Positions 20,401 through 31,779 of a stretch of DNA of 64,000 bases are shown here, one piece after another (the stretch's first letter is position 1; every line of letters starts with the position of its first letter). The notes below the pieces were generated by a model. The model was not told the DNA's origin, searched no databases, and saw only the letters and a program-made list of their open reading frames with translations. The DNA is from Viridothelium virens (Eukaryota > Ascomycota > Dothideomycetes > Trypetheliales > Trypetheliaceae). The stretch spans positions 1-64,000 of the forward strand of contig ML991782.1 of NCBI GenBank assembly GCA_010094025.1. Direction: 5' to 3'. The position numbers were made by a program, and so were the translations under genes.

Positions 20401-23313
20401 CTAGACTAAGAATATCTTCTTTAACTCAACCATTCCAGACTGTATATCATCTCCTAAATTCCACCGGTAGATACTCAATTGGTGAACATAGGCTTGTCCT
20501 ACGTATAGAAAATGGTCGTCGTCGATGTTTTGGACACCCCATGAGTTCTTCTCCGAAACTTCTGACGCCTTCCGCAATACAGCCGGTACCTGTAAACCAA
20601 GCATGATATGGATCTCATCGTTGACCTGCAGATCAGCTGGACCTAAGCCAAAATGACCGTCACTTGTCACAAAGAAACGGCGGCCGGCACACGCGTCTTC
20701 GCGCGATTTTAGGTAAGCTTTCATCTCATCGTTAGGCCTTGATAATACTGATGCACGAGCCGGCCGCCAGACCGGATGTGGTAGAGTCTTGAATCTCCCA
20801 GCTGTGAGCGTGAGTTGGAACAGCTCGTCTGTGGATACGTTGTCAGGTGAAGTTTCCTTGCAGATCTGGGTGTTTGGCTTTGATACTACTTGACATCGAG
20901 GATATTTCGCAGCTGGTTTCTGCCAACTTGGCAACACAGCGTCCCAGGATAGGCGTGATTGGAAAGAGGGAGAGATTGTAGATTCTCGTCCTGTGAGGAC
21001 TTTTCCAGTTACCTCAGCTAAGCCTCGCGTTGAGACGCCTGCTGCATGACCAACAGCTATGATTCGTGCTTGAAAATTTGGCAGCGTGTGGGCTGGCAGC
21101 TTAGAAGGATATCCACAGGTAGCGGCCACCTCCTCGTCGTGTTCAGGACTTGGATGTATATTTTCCAACCCAAGTAGCGAGGTCTGTACGGGCAACTTAT
21201 TGGCTGCGGCAAAATGGAGGCCACGGGACAGTGGAAGACCCGTCCAATATGGTCTCCAATGCATACCTTCTTGTATTGCTTGCTCGTTCATGAACGCTAG
21301 ACACCAGCTTGGTATGTATTGTTTACGATGGTCGTTGTTGGTATCTGGCTGCTGAGGGTCTCGTTTTCTGGCACACTCTGCGAGTGCTACGATTGACAAT
21401 GTTTTCCATTCGCAAATGTGTGCTCGGGCGAAATCGATAGACAAGAAGGCTTCGTGTCGGGAATAGTTAGGGAAGACCAGGAAATTTGAATGCTGTGGCG
21501 ATATGCCATTTATGGACGTGGCGTTTTGGCCTGCCGCAAGGCCCTGGAAAGCAAAAACTCTGTCTCTTGGCTCGCTTGCCTTCCGATTTCGAAAATTATA
21601 GATTAATGCTAACGATTCATATGAGCGAGCGCATCTATCCCGTGCTACAGCCCATGACCTGTCTGTGTTGTGGATTGGGTTAGTGACACATCTCAGTCTC
21701 TCTTCGCGGTCCGCTTTCATGGCGTAGAACTCCTCAATGAATGTATTTTCCCTTTGAAAATACGGCCGAGAAGCGCTTTGTCCAACAAGGAAGCAGAAGT
21801 GATCCCACTCAATTCGATGCGTTCCACAGTAGAACTTGACTTTCTGTGCCAGCACAAGTTCTTGTACGATCCAAACGCGCTTCCACCACGGTCTCTGAAG
21901 TAGCTTCGATATCACACCACTAACTCCACAGCGTACTGCACCCTTGCTAAACACAGTATCTTTTTTAGCGTCACCGTCTTGTTTCGTGTCTCGTAAGGCT
22001 CGACTAAGACCCCATGGAGCTTTTTCTCCAAGCCACACTATCACTGATGTAGCCCTAGAGTAGATATGCTGCATAAGCAATACTTGAGAGCTCCGCTCAT
22101 TGAAGTCGTCCTGGTTGATGCACAAGGCATCTATCCAGACAACGCGCGCGTTCTCTGAGTGACGTATCTGATGAAGGGCCTGAGAGAGCGTGACTGACAC
22201 ACGAAAGAGCTGTTGATTGATAGTGATCGTCTCGCTCATGTCCGGAGGCCCCCAAACATATGAGAGGGCGTTGTATCGACACATGTCAGGATCCGAGAGG
22301 TCTGCGAGCCGCATCGTGCAAGTGATACGATCCCCCCCCGTTCTGGATGGATTTCAATTAACCGAATCCAGGAGCTTGAGCGAGGCTCTTTTGGTGCTAA
22401 TCCAGGCATCACTGGAAGCTTATCATAGATTTTAGCGTTCCGTTGTTGCGCAGCGGGCTTTTTCGTAATGCTCAGTTCTTGTCCGGCCGTCAGTAGAATT
22501 CCCATCAGCCACAACGGTATGCAGCCTAAAAGGTATAATGGTATAAGGAAGTAGATGATATCGGATAGGACAAGGTAGCTAATGGCAAGAGTTCCTTGCC
22601 AGTGTACGAGTGCTGCCATAACTAATACCGTAACCAGTCCCTCTGCCCAACGACACATTCGCGCGATGATGCGACGGATCCAAAAGAGGTAAATCACTAG
22701 CCACTCCATGGCTAGAGAGTTTGTCATAGACCAAAGTCTATCTGATAACGCTGGGTAGACCTTCCGGAAGATTTCGAGTAATGACCTCAATCCCAGTGAT
22801 TCGATGAAAATCTTTTTTGAATTTGAAAAACTTCCGTGCGAGACTGTGTCTCAGAGACCACCAAATCATCGCTGTAGCCTTTGATCCCGAGTCCAAGTCT
22901 TCGGATGGTCTAACGCCAAGTATCTCACTCATAGTCAACACAGTCATCCGTATCAATGCGGACAGACATGCCAGGAAAATTTTCTTCAAAAAGTCTGCTA
23001 ATTCGAACAGAAATCTCAGGAACAATGGGTCCACGATGAGTGCCATAAGCGACAGTGGCAAAAAGATCGTAAGGTGGATCCAAAGAAACAAGAAACTTGA
23101 CGGACACATCGCCACGATCTGCAATCGTCGTGTGACATTCATTGGTATAGTCCCTAGACCAAATGGAATTAAACCACATAAGATGACCCCGCAGGATAGA
23201 ATGAAGTTTAAGACCATCAGAAAAGGCACAAACATGAGAGACACAGAGCAGGATAATATAAAATTACCGATGAAGATGAAATAAGGAAAGAGCGCCTCTG
23301 TACACGAGGCCAT
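20401..23313 (-). pseudogene. HET-domain protein with N-terminal membrane segments; two frame changes
   Basis: The coding signal runs 23313 to 20401 in three segments. Segment 1 (23313 to about 22780) and segment 2 (about 22790-22330) are rich in hydrophobic helices. Segment 3 (from about 22330) is the HET domain with its three signatures: YNALSYVWG, WIDALCINQ with IYSRATSVIVWLG, and SEPRDRVFAFQGL. Segments 1 and 3 share a frame and segment 2 is shifted. The second change coincides with a run of eight G (rc of 22332-22339), the first lies near runs of six A. HET proteins trigger incompatibility cell death. Either two indels killed the gene, or homopolymer sequencing errors hide an intact membrane-anchored HET protein. 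Alternatively the HET part alone could start at ATG 22314, which would remove its membrane part. Confidence 0.7.
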
Positions 23314-23900
23314 CGCAGCAAGTCAGTTATATTTGCTCTTGAGATGAACACGTGGAGGGTGGAATAGTGTCATATGTTGCGCGATACAGTCTAGCTTGCA
23401 ATACGTCCAAGAGACGATTAAAGTAGAGAAATGGAGAGTGAGACTGAGGATTGAATTGAAGCCTCGCTAGTTACTAGATGCAATATCATTTGTAGATCAG
23501 AAGCTTCTCTAGAAATGTTTAGGAGGCATGATGTGATCACCATGAACAGTCTGAGCAGGAGCGAACTGACAGGATGATGGCCTGAGACCGAGTAGCAAGC
23601 AAGCGCTAAGATATGTTGAGCGGTGTCGTCAAAACTTGGGGTACGGAACTTTCGTGCGGCGGGCGTGCGACTAGTGCAAATACGGTAGGATCAACACAAG
23701 GTTCTTTGCTCCTGCTTCGCATTCGTACGTCCTCCTCCACGCGGCTTACATCATTTCCTGAACAATCCTCAGTCCTCTTTGCAGAAGCTCTTCCACGTGA
23801 GTCGCTAATCTTTCGAGAAGAGACACCATGGCATTTTCAATGAGTGTAAGCAAGTTGGCTGTCGTAACGATGCTGCTAAGAGGAGGACTCAACGGATCCT
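23314..23900. other. Intergenic, nothing recognised
   Basis: Upstream region of the HET gene and downstream region of the oxidoreductase. No conserved coding segment or repeat noted. Confidence 0.5.
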
Positions 23901-25025
23901 CTACAATTCCACCACTAGCTTCGTCGCACTCACGCCAGCCTTGGACTTCTTCATTGCGTCTTGGATGTGCTCTAAACCTTTGCCCACGATAGTAGGTGGT
24001 GGCAGGCATTGTAGCTTTCCGGTCTCCAATGCAGGCGTAACATAGTCCCTCCAGACGGGCGTCGCAATGTCGTTGACAGCGAAGATCATCCCCGCCTTCA
24101 CGTTGTCGGGAACATTAGCCGGAGGAGGATGCACGGAGGCAAGATGACCTCCACCCAGCTTGGCAAGGATGGTAAGGTCGTGCTCATACGTTTCAGGAGT
24201 GGCGATGGCGTCGAAGATGCCAACGAATTCGTGTCGTCCAGATTCGCGTATCGCTTCAATGACTTTCTCGACGACCGAAGGGTCCTTGTGGTCGAAGACT
24301 TGGGTAGCTCCACAGTGCTTGCTGAAGTCAAAATTGTGCGCACCGGCGATGGAGATGACGTGGATTCCGGTAGCCGCGGCCAGCTGAGTCGTCATGGAGC
24401 CAACAGAAGACGAGCCTCCGTACACGACGAGCATCTTCCCTAAGGACGGCGTTGGACGAAGGAGCGAAGGATATGGCAAGCCGAGGGCTGGGGTAGGGAC
24501 GCCAGCCATGGCGACGCCGGGTGCCTTGAGGGAAAGCACGCAAACCGCCGCCTCCAAGGCAAACGGCACCACGGCACCGTCCGTGAACGAGATAGCACTA
24601 GGAAGGATGGCCGCTTTTCCGGCGAGAACAACCGTGTACAGAGCAAAAGCACCATCCTGGGGTCTTCCGCTGACCAGATTGACGGCATGGCTGCGACATG
24701 GGGGAAACGAACATCAGCCTGGGGTTCTTTCCCAAATCAAGACACGTCAGCCAACCTACCCAATGATGCGATCTCCTTTCTTGAAGCGCTGCACGTCCGC
24801 TCCTACTTCATACACCTCGCCGGCGACATCACAGCCGAAGATGGCAGGCCACTGCTGGACGAAAACGCCGGAGTCTTGCATGTGGCAGTCGAGCGGGTTG
24901 ATGGCAATGGCAGCATTCTTCACGACGAGCTCCCCGGAACCGGCCGTGGGCAAAGGGGCAACTCCCACCTGTAGCGGAGTGTTGATTTTGTGCAGCCATG
25001 CGGCTTGATTCGTCGATGTCGCCAT
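23901..25025 (-). CDS. Zinc-type medium-chain oxidoreductase (CipB/ToxD-like)
   Basis: Two exons (25025-24760 and 24690-23901; intron 69 nt, GTAGGT..GCAG) give an intact 351-residue protein. The N-terminal GroES-like domain has PLDCHMQDSG, GCDVAGEVYEVG and GDRIIGH landmarks. The Rossmann domain carries VYGGSSSVGSMTTQLA (about residue 180), followed by an acid-containing strand and a KSKAGVSATKLVVEL tail. The usual Cys and Glu zinc ligands of classical alcohol dehydrogenases are absent, as in the fungal enoyl reductase-like CipB/ToxD branch, which uses NADPH. The ATG chosen begins MATSTNQAAW; an upstream in-frame ATG would add an unlikely leader. Substrate unknown. Its position two genes from the broken PKS is not evidence of a shared pathway. 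Confidence 0.9.
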
Positions 25026-25885
25026 TCTTTCCTTTCTTCTTCTTTGCTTGCTTCTTATCCGCCCCGAGGGACAAAGTAGGGTGAATGGACGGGATGGAAA
25101 GGTAAGCCTAATGGATGTATTGTTTTGTGGATTGATGGAGTGATGGACAGAAGAAAGCACTTTAAGCAAAGTATTCGGATACTGCTGGCTGGCTAATGTG
25201 AATGATGAGAGGCATCATGTTATCCGCTCAAAACCTGCCTTGCTTATATAGGTATCTAAATCTATGTGTGGCTGAACTGTTTAAAGAAGAAGCGGCAGTA
25301 GCAGCAGCAGCAGCAATATGAGGCTGAAGTTAGAATCATGATTTCAAACCAGCGCAATGACTTCAGATCAAATTTTTAAGCAGGCAAAAGTTGTGACCGA
25401 AAACGATGGACGCATGAGCTGGCCAGATAGATAATTGGTCGGCGGCAGGTAAGTTTTTTTATTATTTCCAAAGCTGATGTACCGGAGCGCAAATAAGCAA
25501 TTCGGAACCTCATATGGCGTTCCCCTTGAATCCGCCGTAGGGCTGAAGGTGAAGCACGCGAGCATTTTAGCGTCAATAGACGTAGCCGACTGCTTTTACG
25601 TCCACAGGTCTCGGAGAATCTTCAGTAAAATCCGGTAACGAGATCAGAACACGATGTCTCTAACAATCTAATTTGGAGATACTGACTTGGAGGTCCGAAG
25701 ACAAATTCAAACTTGAGGCAGTCATGTTGAGTCTGAGCATAGTTCGCTGACATTTCTTCTTGCATCCCTTGGTGAAGCTGCTTAATCGATTTCACTGGCA
25801 TGTACAGAGTACCGTACATGTTATTCAGTCAACTGTGTATGCCAGTGCCTGCTGGCCACCATTATGGGCGTCACTACCAGATATC
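25026..25885. other. Intergenic with a CAG microsatellite
   Basis: Divergent promoter region between the oxidoreductase (-) and the OrsD-like gene (+). A short (GCA)n run lies at about 25300-25314. No other feature recognised. Confidence 0.45.
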
Positions 25886-27541
25886 ATGCCTGCCATGAAA
25901 GTCGGTTCACGTGATCTACTCAAGTACGACGCGAAATACGGCGTTCTGATTTGTCGAGACTGCCAGTACGCCATTCAGAGAAGCGCGGTGGGGAGCCACT
26001 TGCTCCGACACAAGATCTACCGCGACGAAAGACAACGATTACTTTCCACTATCGGTCAATTTCACCTCTTCGAGCCAGATGACGTACCGCTACCTAGACC
26101 GGCTTCCCCACCTATTGATGGTCTACCCGTCATCTCCGGCTACCGTTGTACAGTGGTTGGATGTGGAAATCTCTGTGCTAGTTTCAAGCGCATGAGACGC
26201 CACCAGAGCGAAATCCATGGCATCAGCGAGCCTCCGAATTCCTCCTCCTTCGCCCATCCGGTGAAGCTTCAAACATTCTTCCGCGGCACCAAACTCAAGT
26301 ATTTCGAGGTCACTTCGTCTACGGCACCAGCTACGGCTGGGAAGGCGCTACTGGCGACCACCGCCTCTAATGATGACAATGATGCTGATAATGAAAGATA
26401 TGATGAGGAACGCCATGATGAGCAAGTGCATCATATGGAAAAAGCGATTTCAATAAAACCATCACGACCGCGACGCGTGTCAACGTCGCTTAAGAGCTTT
26501 CCCGGGTCCTCTCCAGTCGATCTTGACCTGGAAATGCTGGCATATTTCCACCATTTTACCACTGCGACAAGTCTCACTCTTCCTTCTGTTGAAAACCTAC
26601 AAATCGCAACGCACTACCGGCAGGTAGACGTTGTTTCCCAGGCCCTGCGGCAGCGATGGCTGATGTGTGGTCTATTGGCCGTCTCAGCGTGTCATTTAGC
26701 CGCGCTTACAGACAATACAACAGTCGAACAAAATCACCGTGAGCAATCAACGCGCTACAAGTCAGTATTTTCTGCTGGATGGGAAGAGAAAGCAAAGCAT
26801 GACACGGGTATGGTGAACCCCGGCGTCGAAGAGGCAGTGAAAGAGGCGGGCGGGCAAATAAACTGCATACTTCGTTGCGTGCACTGGGCAAATGCTACAT
26901 CCACGCTTGATGAAGGGGCAGTCTCGGAGCTGGCGGTCCCTCCTCAACTGCAGTCCATCATGATAACCCTTCGCGGCTTGGTCGTCCCCGACTCTGCACT
27001 TTGCCATACCGGCGGCGTCCGGAATTGTAACGATGATGATCAAGAGAAAATGGTTGCTCAGGCGAGTAATCTACTGAATATGAGGAGCTCATCAGATGCT
27101 GGAAGCTTCGGCGCATTTTTCTCATCTGATAGTACGCTCTCAGCGCTGCTCGACCGTCTTCTAGCGCTGCCTTCTCGTATGGCAGAAACATTTAGAAAAC
27201 CGGAAGATGTCCGAGACGCCTTGGCTGCGCTCTCGGCCATTGCTGCTTTGATCGAATGCTGTGACATCAGCTTTTCATCCGACGAGGTGGAAGCGTCGTG
27301 GCGCGGTATGGCCATGTGGTTGACTAAGGTGCCGGATCACTTTAGCCACATGGTTTCGTGCCACAGCCCAGCTGCTCTGGTGGTGCTGGCCCATTGGGTG
27401 GTGTCACTGGTCAAGCGAGCCGAGCATTGCGGGTGCTGGTTCTTAAGGGGCTTGACGAAGAAACTGCTTCAACAGATTGTAGAACAACTTCCACTAGACG
27501 ACCTCGCGGTTCAGAGCTTGGTTGGAAGCTTGATAACATAG
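25886..27541 (+). CDS. OrsD-like (DUF3505) zinc-finger protein
   Basis: A single-exon protein of about 551 residues from ATG 25886 (MPAMKVGSRD); an earlier in-frame ATG at 25760 would add 42 weakly conserved residues. The N-terminal DAKYGVLICRDCQYAIQ block followed by VGSHLLRHK and, about 60 residues on, CTVVGCG with FKRMRRHQSEIH form the two Cys/His units typical of the DUF3505/OrsD-like domain. The rest is a helical C-terminal region like that of fungal transcription-factor middle domains (SLTLPSVENLQ, LLAVSACHLAAL). Members are often found beside secondary-metabolite genes or transposons, but the function is not known. The reading frame is intact. Confidence 0.7.
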   Translation: MPAMKVGSRDLLKYDAKYGVLICRDCQYAIQRSAVGSHLLRHKIYRDERQRLLSTIGQFHLFEPDDVPLPRPASPPIDGLPVISGYRCTVVGCGNLCASFKRMRRHQSEIHGISEPPNSSSFAHPVKLQTFFRGTKLKYFEVTSSTAPATAGKALLATTASNDDNDADNERYDEERHDEQVHHMEKAISIKPSRPRRVSTSLKSFPGSSPVDLDLEMLAYFHHFTTATSLTLPSVENLQIATHYRQVDVVSQALRQRWLMCGLLAVSACHLAALTDNTTVEQNHREQSTRYKSVFSAGWEEKAKHDTGMVNPGVEEAVKEAGGQINCILRCVHWANATSTLDEGAVSELAVPPQLQSIMITLRGLVVPDSALCHTGGVRNCNDDDQEKMVAQASNLLNMRSSSDAGSFGAFFSSDSTLSALLDRLLALPSRMAETFRKPEDVRDALAALSAIAALIECCDISFSSDEVEASWRGMAMWLTKVPDHFSHMVSCHSPAALVVLAHWVVSLVKRAEHCGCWFLRGLTKKLLQQIVEQLPLDDLAVQSLVGSLIT

Positions 27542-28715
27542 GTAATGAGCTCTGCGATGTAGGCGACCTTCTTCTGACTTCAAATTCAAGCCAAGCCTCG
27601 AGATAAACGTAAATTGCCTTTTTCGAATACCTCTTGCATACAAATACCCCAAGAGGGAACCTTCTCGGTAGAGATTCGAAGACACTGCTTTCGCAGTCAG
27701 AATGATTCAAGCTTCCGTGCTTATACAAATCAAGGAAAGCGAAACGCCTTTGGTATCTTGCATGATAGATTTATATGGGACATCCGACTCAAATGATCGA
27801 TTACTGAGTAGGTTAGCAAAATAACACGAAAATCATTTTGAGTGATTGATGAAAGGATTCGAGATTAGGTGTACATTTCCAAAGGGTGTGTAGACTCACA
27901 ACCATCCTTTCTGAGATAGTTTCAAATCTCCACCACTGGAAATCTCCGCGTGTCTATGCTTTACCGACGGCAATAACCGCTATCCTTCATTGCTACTTCT
28001 GGCAAAGATATTGAATTGCGATTCCGGATGGGCGCGCTTTGCACGAAATGCTTCCCGCATCAAAGAAGTACCACGCCTTTCTCAGTCAGGCTTCAGGTAT
28101 GTTCATGAAACAACAAATGCTGTATGGTGCACAAGGTGTGGAAGGTGTTCTTCCTGCTACGATGGTCCGGCTTGTAACTGTAGACAGTGCTCTTGTTAAG
28201 GACGAGAAATTGGAGTGACAATGGTCCAAGCACCTGTACAACCCCTGGTCGGGATTTTTAGCGACCAGTACTAATTCCACTCCCCCCGCCTTTTCCGTCT
28301 CTAGTTTCTTACCTCTTTGGCCTTCGTGGCTTCTGACCAGGGATGGCCTTGTGCTTAGGAGTATGTTAATTAATATTAGATTGACGGAGACGCTTGTTTT
28401 AGCCAAAGCGATGAGTCTTCTAGATCAGATCGCAGAATTGTCCTCACCTGACGGACTTTGCCGGACGAAACGCTGGAAAGACCCCTTTAGCCAGAATCTG
28501 ATTTCTCCGCCGGGAAGTTACGAGGAGTTGCAAGTAATAAAGCTCTTCTCTGCGCCTATCTCTGAATTCTCTCGGACCCGCAGATTGCTGTCATTCCGTC
28601 AGGCTGCTAGGTCACTCATGATTTGAACTGTTCGGTGCGACCCCTTCTTTCATTGCTCTTCTGTCTCTCTGAGAGCCTCTTAAATTTTCGTTGGAACACC
28701 TTACGTACCTCCGCG
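27542..28715. other. Intergenic region
   Basis: Region between two + strand genes. Apart from the small Cys-rich frame listed separately at 27990-28199, I see no gene or repeat. The last 100 bases are pyrimidine-rich, as expected for the GH131 promoter. Confidence 0.4.
27990..28199 (+). CDS. Small Cys-rich ORF, metallothionein-like tail
   Basis: A 69-codon frame whose last 24 residues contain eight Cys in the pattern CxxCxxCxxCx5CxCxxCxC, just before the stop. Cys clusters of this type occur in fungal metallothioneins. The first 45 residues look random and no intron or conserved start supports the model, so this may be chance. Listed because the Cys spacing is regular. Confidence 0.2.
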   Translation: MLLLAKILNCDSGWARFARNASRIKEVPRLSQSGFRYVHETTNAVWCTRCGRCSSCYDGPACNCRQCSC

Positions 28716-29621
28716 ATGGCGTCTCGCTCGTTCATTAAACTTCTCGCTTTCCTTCCAATTTCCTTTGCTGAGGCGACCTGTCCTCTCACTATGGACAATC
28801 GCTTTCCAATCAATTCCACCGGTGCCTCCGTAGATGCAGGCCTCTTGCCATTTAATAGCAAATATGACCTTGGAGAGGACCAAACTTGGGCGCAGGATCT
28901 TCAATTTCCTTCCGTTCCAAGATCGCTCTTCGATGGCTCTGATGACAAGGCTTTCGAAGTGACAATCTCGGATGAAAGCATATTTCAAGGAACCCAGACT
29001 GGATTTCGCCGGACTGAGCTACTTCCCCAACGCGCGCCTGGAGATGCAAGCACCGATCCGTTGGTGAACACTACCACTAGTGGCGTACAGACGTTCCACT
29101 TGAGCATCATGCGAGACGAGATCCGTTCGCTAAACTACTCGCACGAGTATTATCTGAGCTGGCTCGAAAGCGCCGACTTCAGTAGAGATCAGTTCGTAGT
29201 TGGCACTGGCACTTTGTTCGGAAATGGCGACAACGTAACCACGACACAGGTAGCGCAGACACTGTATGTCCGCAGTAATAACGTGAATGCCGATTCGCAG
29301 AAGACGCTCTGGCAGACACCATTCACAACTGAGACATGGCACAATGTGGGATTGACGCTGGACTTCACACGAAACACCGTGCAGGTCTTCTACTCGAAAA
29401 ACAGTGCACCTCTGACGAGTCAAGGACCCGCGGTGAGCAATGATCTGTCAGGCCACGGGTCGTTCCATGTCGGATTGTTGAAGAAGCCGACAGGACTGGG
29501 CCTCACGGACATCACCACGCAAGGCTTTCAGGAAAGCGGGATTAATGAAGGGATGATCTTTGGTGGCGTCTTTGAGGAGGACAGTTCATCTGGCTGCGTA
29601 AGCTTGAGTAGTTTTGGCTAA
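28716..29621 (+). CDS. Glycoside hydrolase family 131 (secreted beta-glucanase)
   Basis: ATG 28716 begins a clear signal peptide (MASRSFIKLLAFLPISFAEA) and a 301-residue intact protein. The body matches GH131: an early RFP segment, TFHLSIMRDEIRSLNYSHEYYLSWLESADFS in the middle, LFGN and TWHNVGLTLDFTRNTVQVFYS strands, and a GVFEEDSSSGCVSL-type C-terminus. GH131 enzymes are fungal beta-1,3/1,4/1,6-glucanases with a beta-jelly-roll fold that act outside the cell on plant or fungal glucans. No cellulose-binding module is present. An upstream in-frame ATG at 28623 would bury the signal peptide and was rejected. Confidence 0.88.
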   Translation: MASRSFIKLLAFLPISFAEATCPLTMDNRFPINSTGASVDAGLLPFNSKYDLGEDQTWAQDLQFPSVPRSLFDGSDDKAFEVTISDESIFQGTQTGFRRTELLPQRAPGDASTDPLVNTTTSGVQTFHLSIMRDEIRSLNYSHEYYLSWLESADFSRDQFVVGTGTLFGNGDNVTTTQVAQTLYVRSNNVNADSQKTLWQTPFTTETWHNVGLTLDFTRNTVQVFYSKNSAPLTSQGPAVSNDLSGHGSFHVGLLKKPTGLGLTDITTQGFQESGINEGMIFGGVFEEDSSSGCVSLSSFG

Positions 29622-30216
29622 GGCCGGAAGACGTCATGGGTGTACAGCTCAAATTAACGGCATGAGCAGAACAACTTCACCGCCTGCTACCCCGTTCTAC
29701 CAGTACATACTTAATCTGTACGTATTTTGCGTGTCTTGCTGATACAGAAATAAGATGCTGCACGGGCTAATTAGCCATATACGGATACTATGCGAATAAT
29801 TATGCTATCCAATTCATATACAGCTTTATGTATGTATTATTCTATGCAGCTACGTTTCCGAACCCTGGATAGCCTGGTGGTTATATAAACCCCACCACGC
29901 GAGGGAGAAGTGGAGAAAAGGATCAGCGAAGGATCTGGAGGATCGCCTATCTCGGAGATGAGGATAGGTGATCCGTAGATGAAGCAAAAGTGGATGCAAA
30001 TTGCTATAAAACCACCAGATACTCTAAGAACCACGCGTTCTTCTAGTTACCAATTGGTCTAGTTCCCTGGATTGTCTTCCCTACCTGCCCGAAAAAGACA
30101 ATCCACCACCTCCTCAGTCAGAATCACCGCTCGATTTTTATCGACATCTGGTCCTTCAGTGATGCCTCCTTGAACTATTACAGAGTTTGTCAATTGTCAA
30201 TTCAGAAGAAGGGGGA
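29622..30216. other. Intergenic, nothing recognised
   Basis: Convergent 3' flanks of GH131 (+) and the trypsin-like gene (-). Several TACGTA-type palindromes occur but nothing organised. Confidence 0.45.
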
Positions 30217-31249
30217 TTAGAGTAAACGCCTACAAATTGCAACAAGACGCACTTGATTGTGGTTATCCCTTGTGTACATGCCAGATCCAGAAATACCATA
30301 CCACCCAGTCGCAGTATGGAGAGGTTGATGTGGATTGGGGGAAGGACTCCACTCCCCTACTGTCATGACCCGATGGCCTGCCGCAAGTATACGGGGGTCA
30401 GGGGCTTTTATTGTATGATTGACCTTCTCGCGGATGGTATTTCCACTCCCATACCAACAATTCTCACACGAACAGGAGGGACAGGCTTGAGGGTCTGGAT
30501 GGCCAGGAAGTGCTGGAGCAACAGCGCCATTGTATCCAAACGAGACGACTTTACCAGAGAGTAATCCAGTATCAGGCATGATAGATGTCAATGGGATAGC
30601 CTGTTTAGGACTTCGAGTGGGTTGATTTTTGCATGGCGTAAATATGGCGAAATCCTTTGGGCCGCTGGGGTTGTTGAAGTCAAGGAATATTTCGCATTGT
30701 ATAGAAGGTGTATGGAGAGTGAGGTTGCCAAGAAAATCAGTGTACACTTTTGCAGTGATCATTTGTGCATTCCCGTTATCTTTTGGTTTGGGAAAGTGAG
30801 AGACGGTTAAGATCACATCTCGCTTTTCTCCCCTGATCCAGATACCAGAAAGTTCCATTGACCCAGCTTCATTTTCAAGTTGGAGCTTACAAGCTGACAA
30901 GCTATACTGACTGAGCCGAGCCATTGTCTGCATTAAAAGATTAGCCGTCTAGTTCAGATCTCTTAGGGTTGTATTGTACCTGAAGGAGAGTTTCTCCTGT
31001 ATTTTGGATTTGACCTAGTACTGGTAGAGGTCCGTGAGATGATACTTGTCCGCTATCATCAACACAATAGCAACTCGACCAGTGGTATGCATCCTGTCCT
31101 GTGTACATGCAAGGACCACCAAAGGGAGAAACAGAGGCCATTGTAGGTATCTTTCTCTCTGGTATTGGCAATGGGAAAAGGACAGTTCCTGGGGGAACAC
31201 GACTGCTTGAAGATGAAGAATTTATGGCTTGGGCTGAAGAAGTCGACAT
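30217..31249 (-). CDS. Trypsin-like serine protease fold, intracellular (putative)
   Basis: Two exons (31249-30980 and 30927-30217; intron 52 nt, GTACAA..GCAG with GGCTAATC branch) give an intact 326-residue protein. The order of motifs fits a trypsin-type catalytic triad: ILTVSHF (His, compare LTAAHC), GPKDFAIF (Asp, compare DIAL) and YGISGSGM (Ser, compare GDSGGP). A CPSCSCENC Cys cluster lies between Asp and Ser. There is no signal peptide; the N-terminus is Ser-rich. The family call rests on these motifs only. It lies downstream of, and in the same orientation as, an NB-ARC relic, which fits protease modules associated with fungal NLR-type genes, but the two are separated by about 530 bases and no fusion is shown. 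Confidence 0.5.
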
Positions 31250-31779
31250 AATGATCTTGGTATGGTATTTGATTAGAAAACAAGTTTGCCAATCAATTGC
31301 CGGTTCTTTGATTAAGGAAAATTTTGTAAACTAGACTCAGCTAAGCACAGATTGCTCAGGGGCTTGTTTGCTGAATTTGGATAAAGTAAGACAAGCAGAT
31401 TTGTTTGTCAAGAAGTTTGGGTCAGTTCTGATTTGCCAGGTATATGCTGTTTGATTTTTTTCCGGATGCAGAAGAAAGATTAGAAGATGAACAGAGATGG
31501 GCAAGATACGATGAGGCTCCCAAAGAAAAATAATCAGACCTTTATAGAGGGATCCAAGACAAAGTCAGTGCTTTATGGTTGTGAGATGAACGTGAAGGCA
31601 TGGAATGAGGTCCATGGAATGAGGTCCATGGAATGATAGATTTAATGTTACCTAGACAGCGTAGACCGTTGTTGAGAACCGCGTGGAATGTAATCGACAA
31701 TTCTCCATCTTCCCGATCTCAATAACATCATTTACTACGATGGATGATGTCAACTCAGAGTGTCGAGTTGTAAAGACAG
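31250..31779. other. Intergenic with a 14-nt tandem repeat
   Basis: Contains about 2.7 copies of the 14-mer CATGGAATGAGGTC at 31599-31636. Otherwise nothing recognised. Confidence 0.45.

Noticed and set aside
23901-25025. Oxidoreductase as a tailoring gene of the PKS
   Set aside because: It is separated from the PKS by the HET gene, and nothing in the sequence links them.
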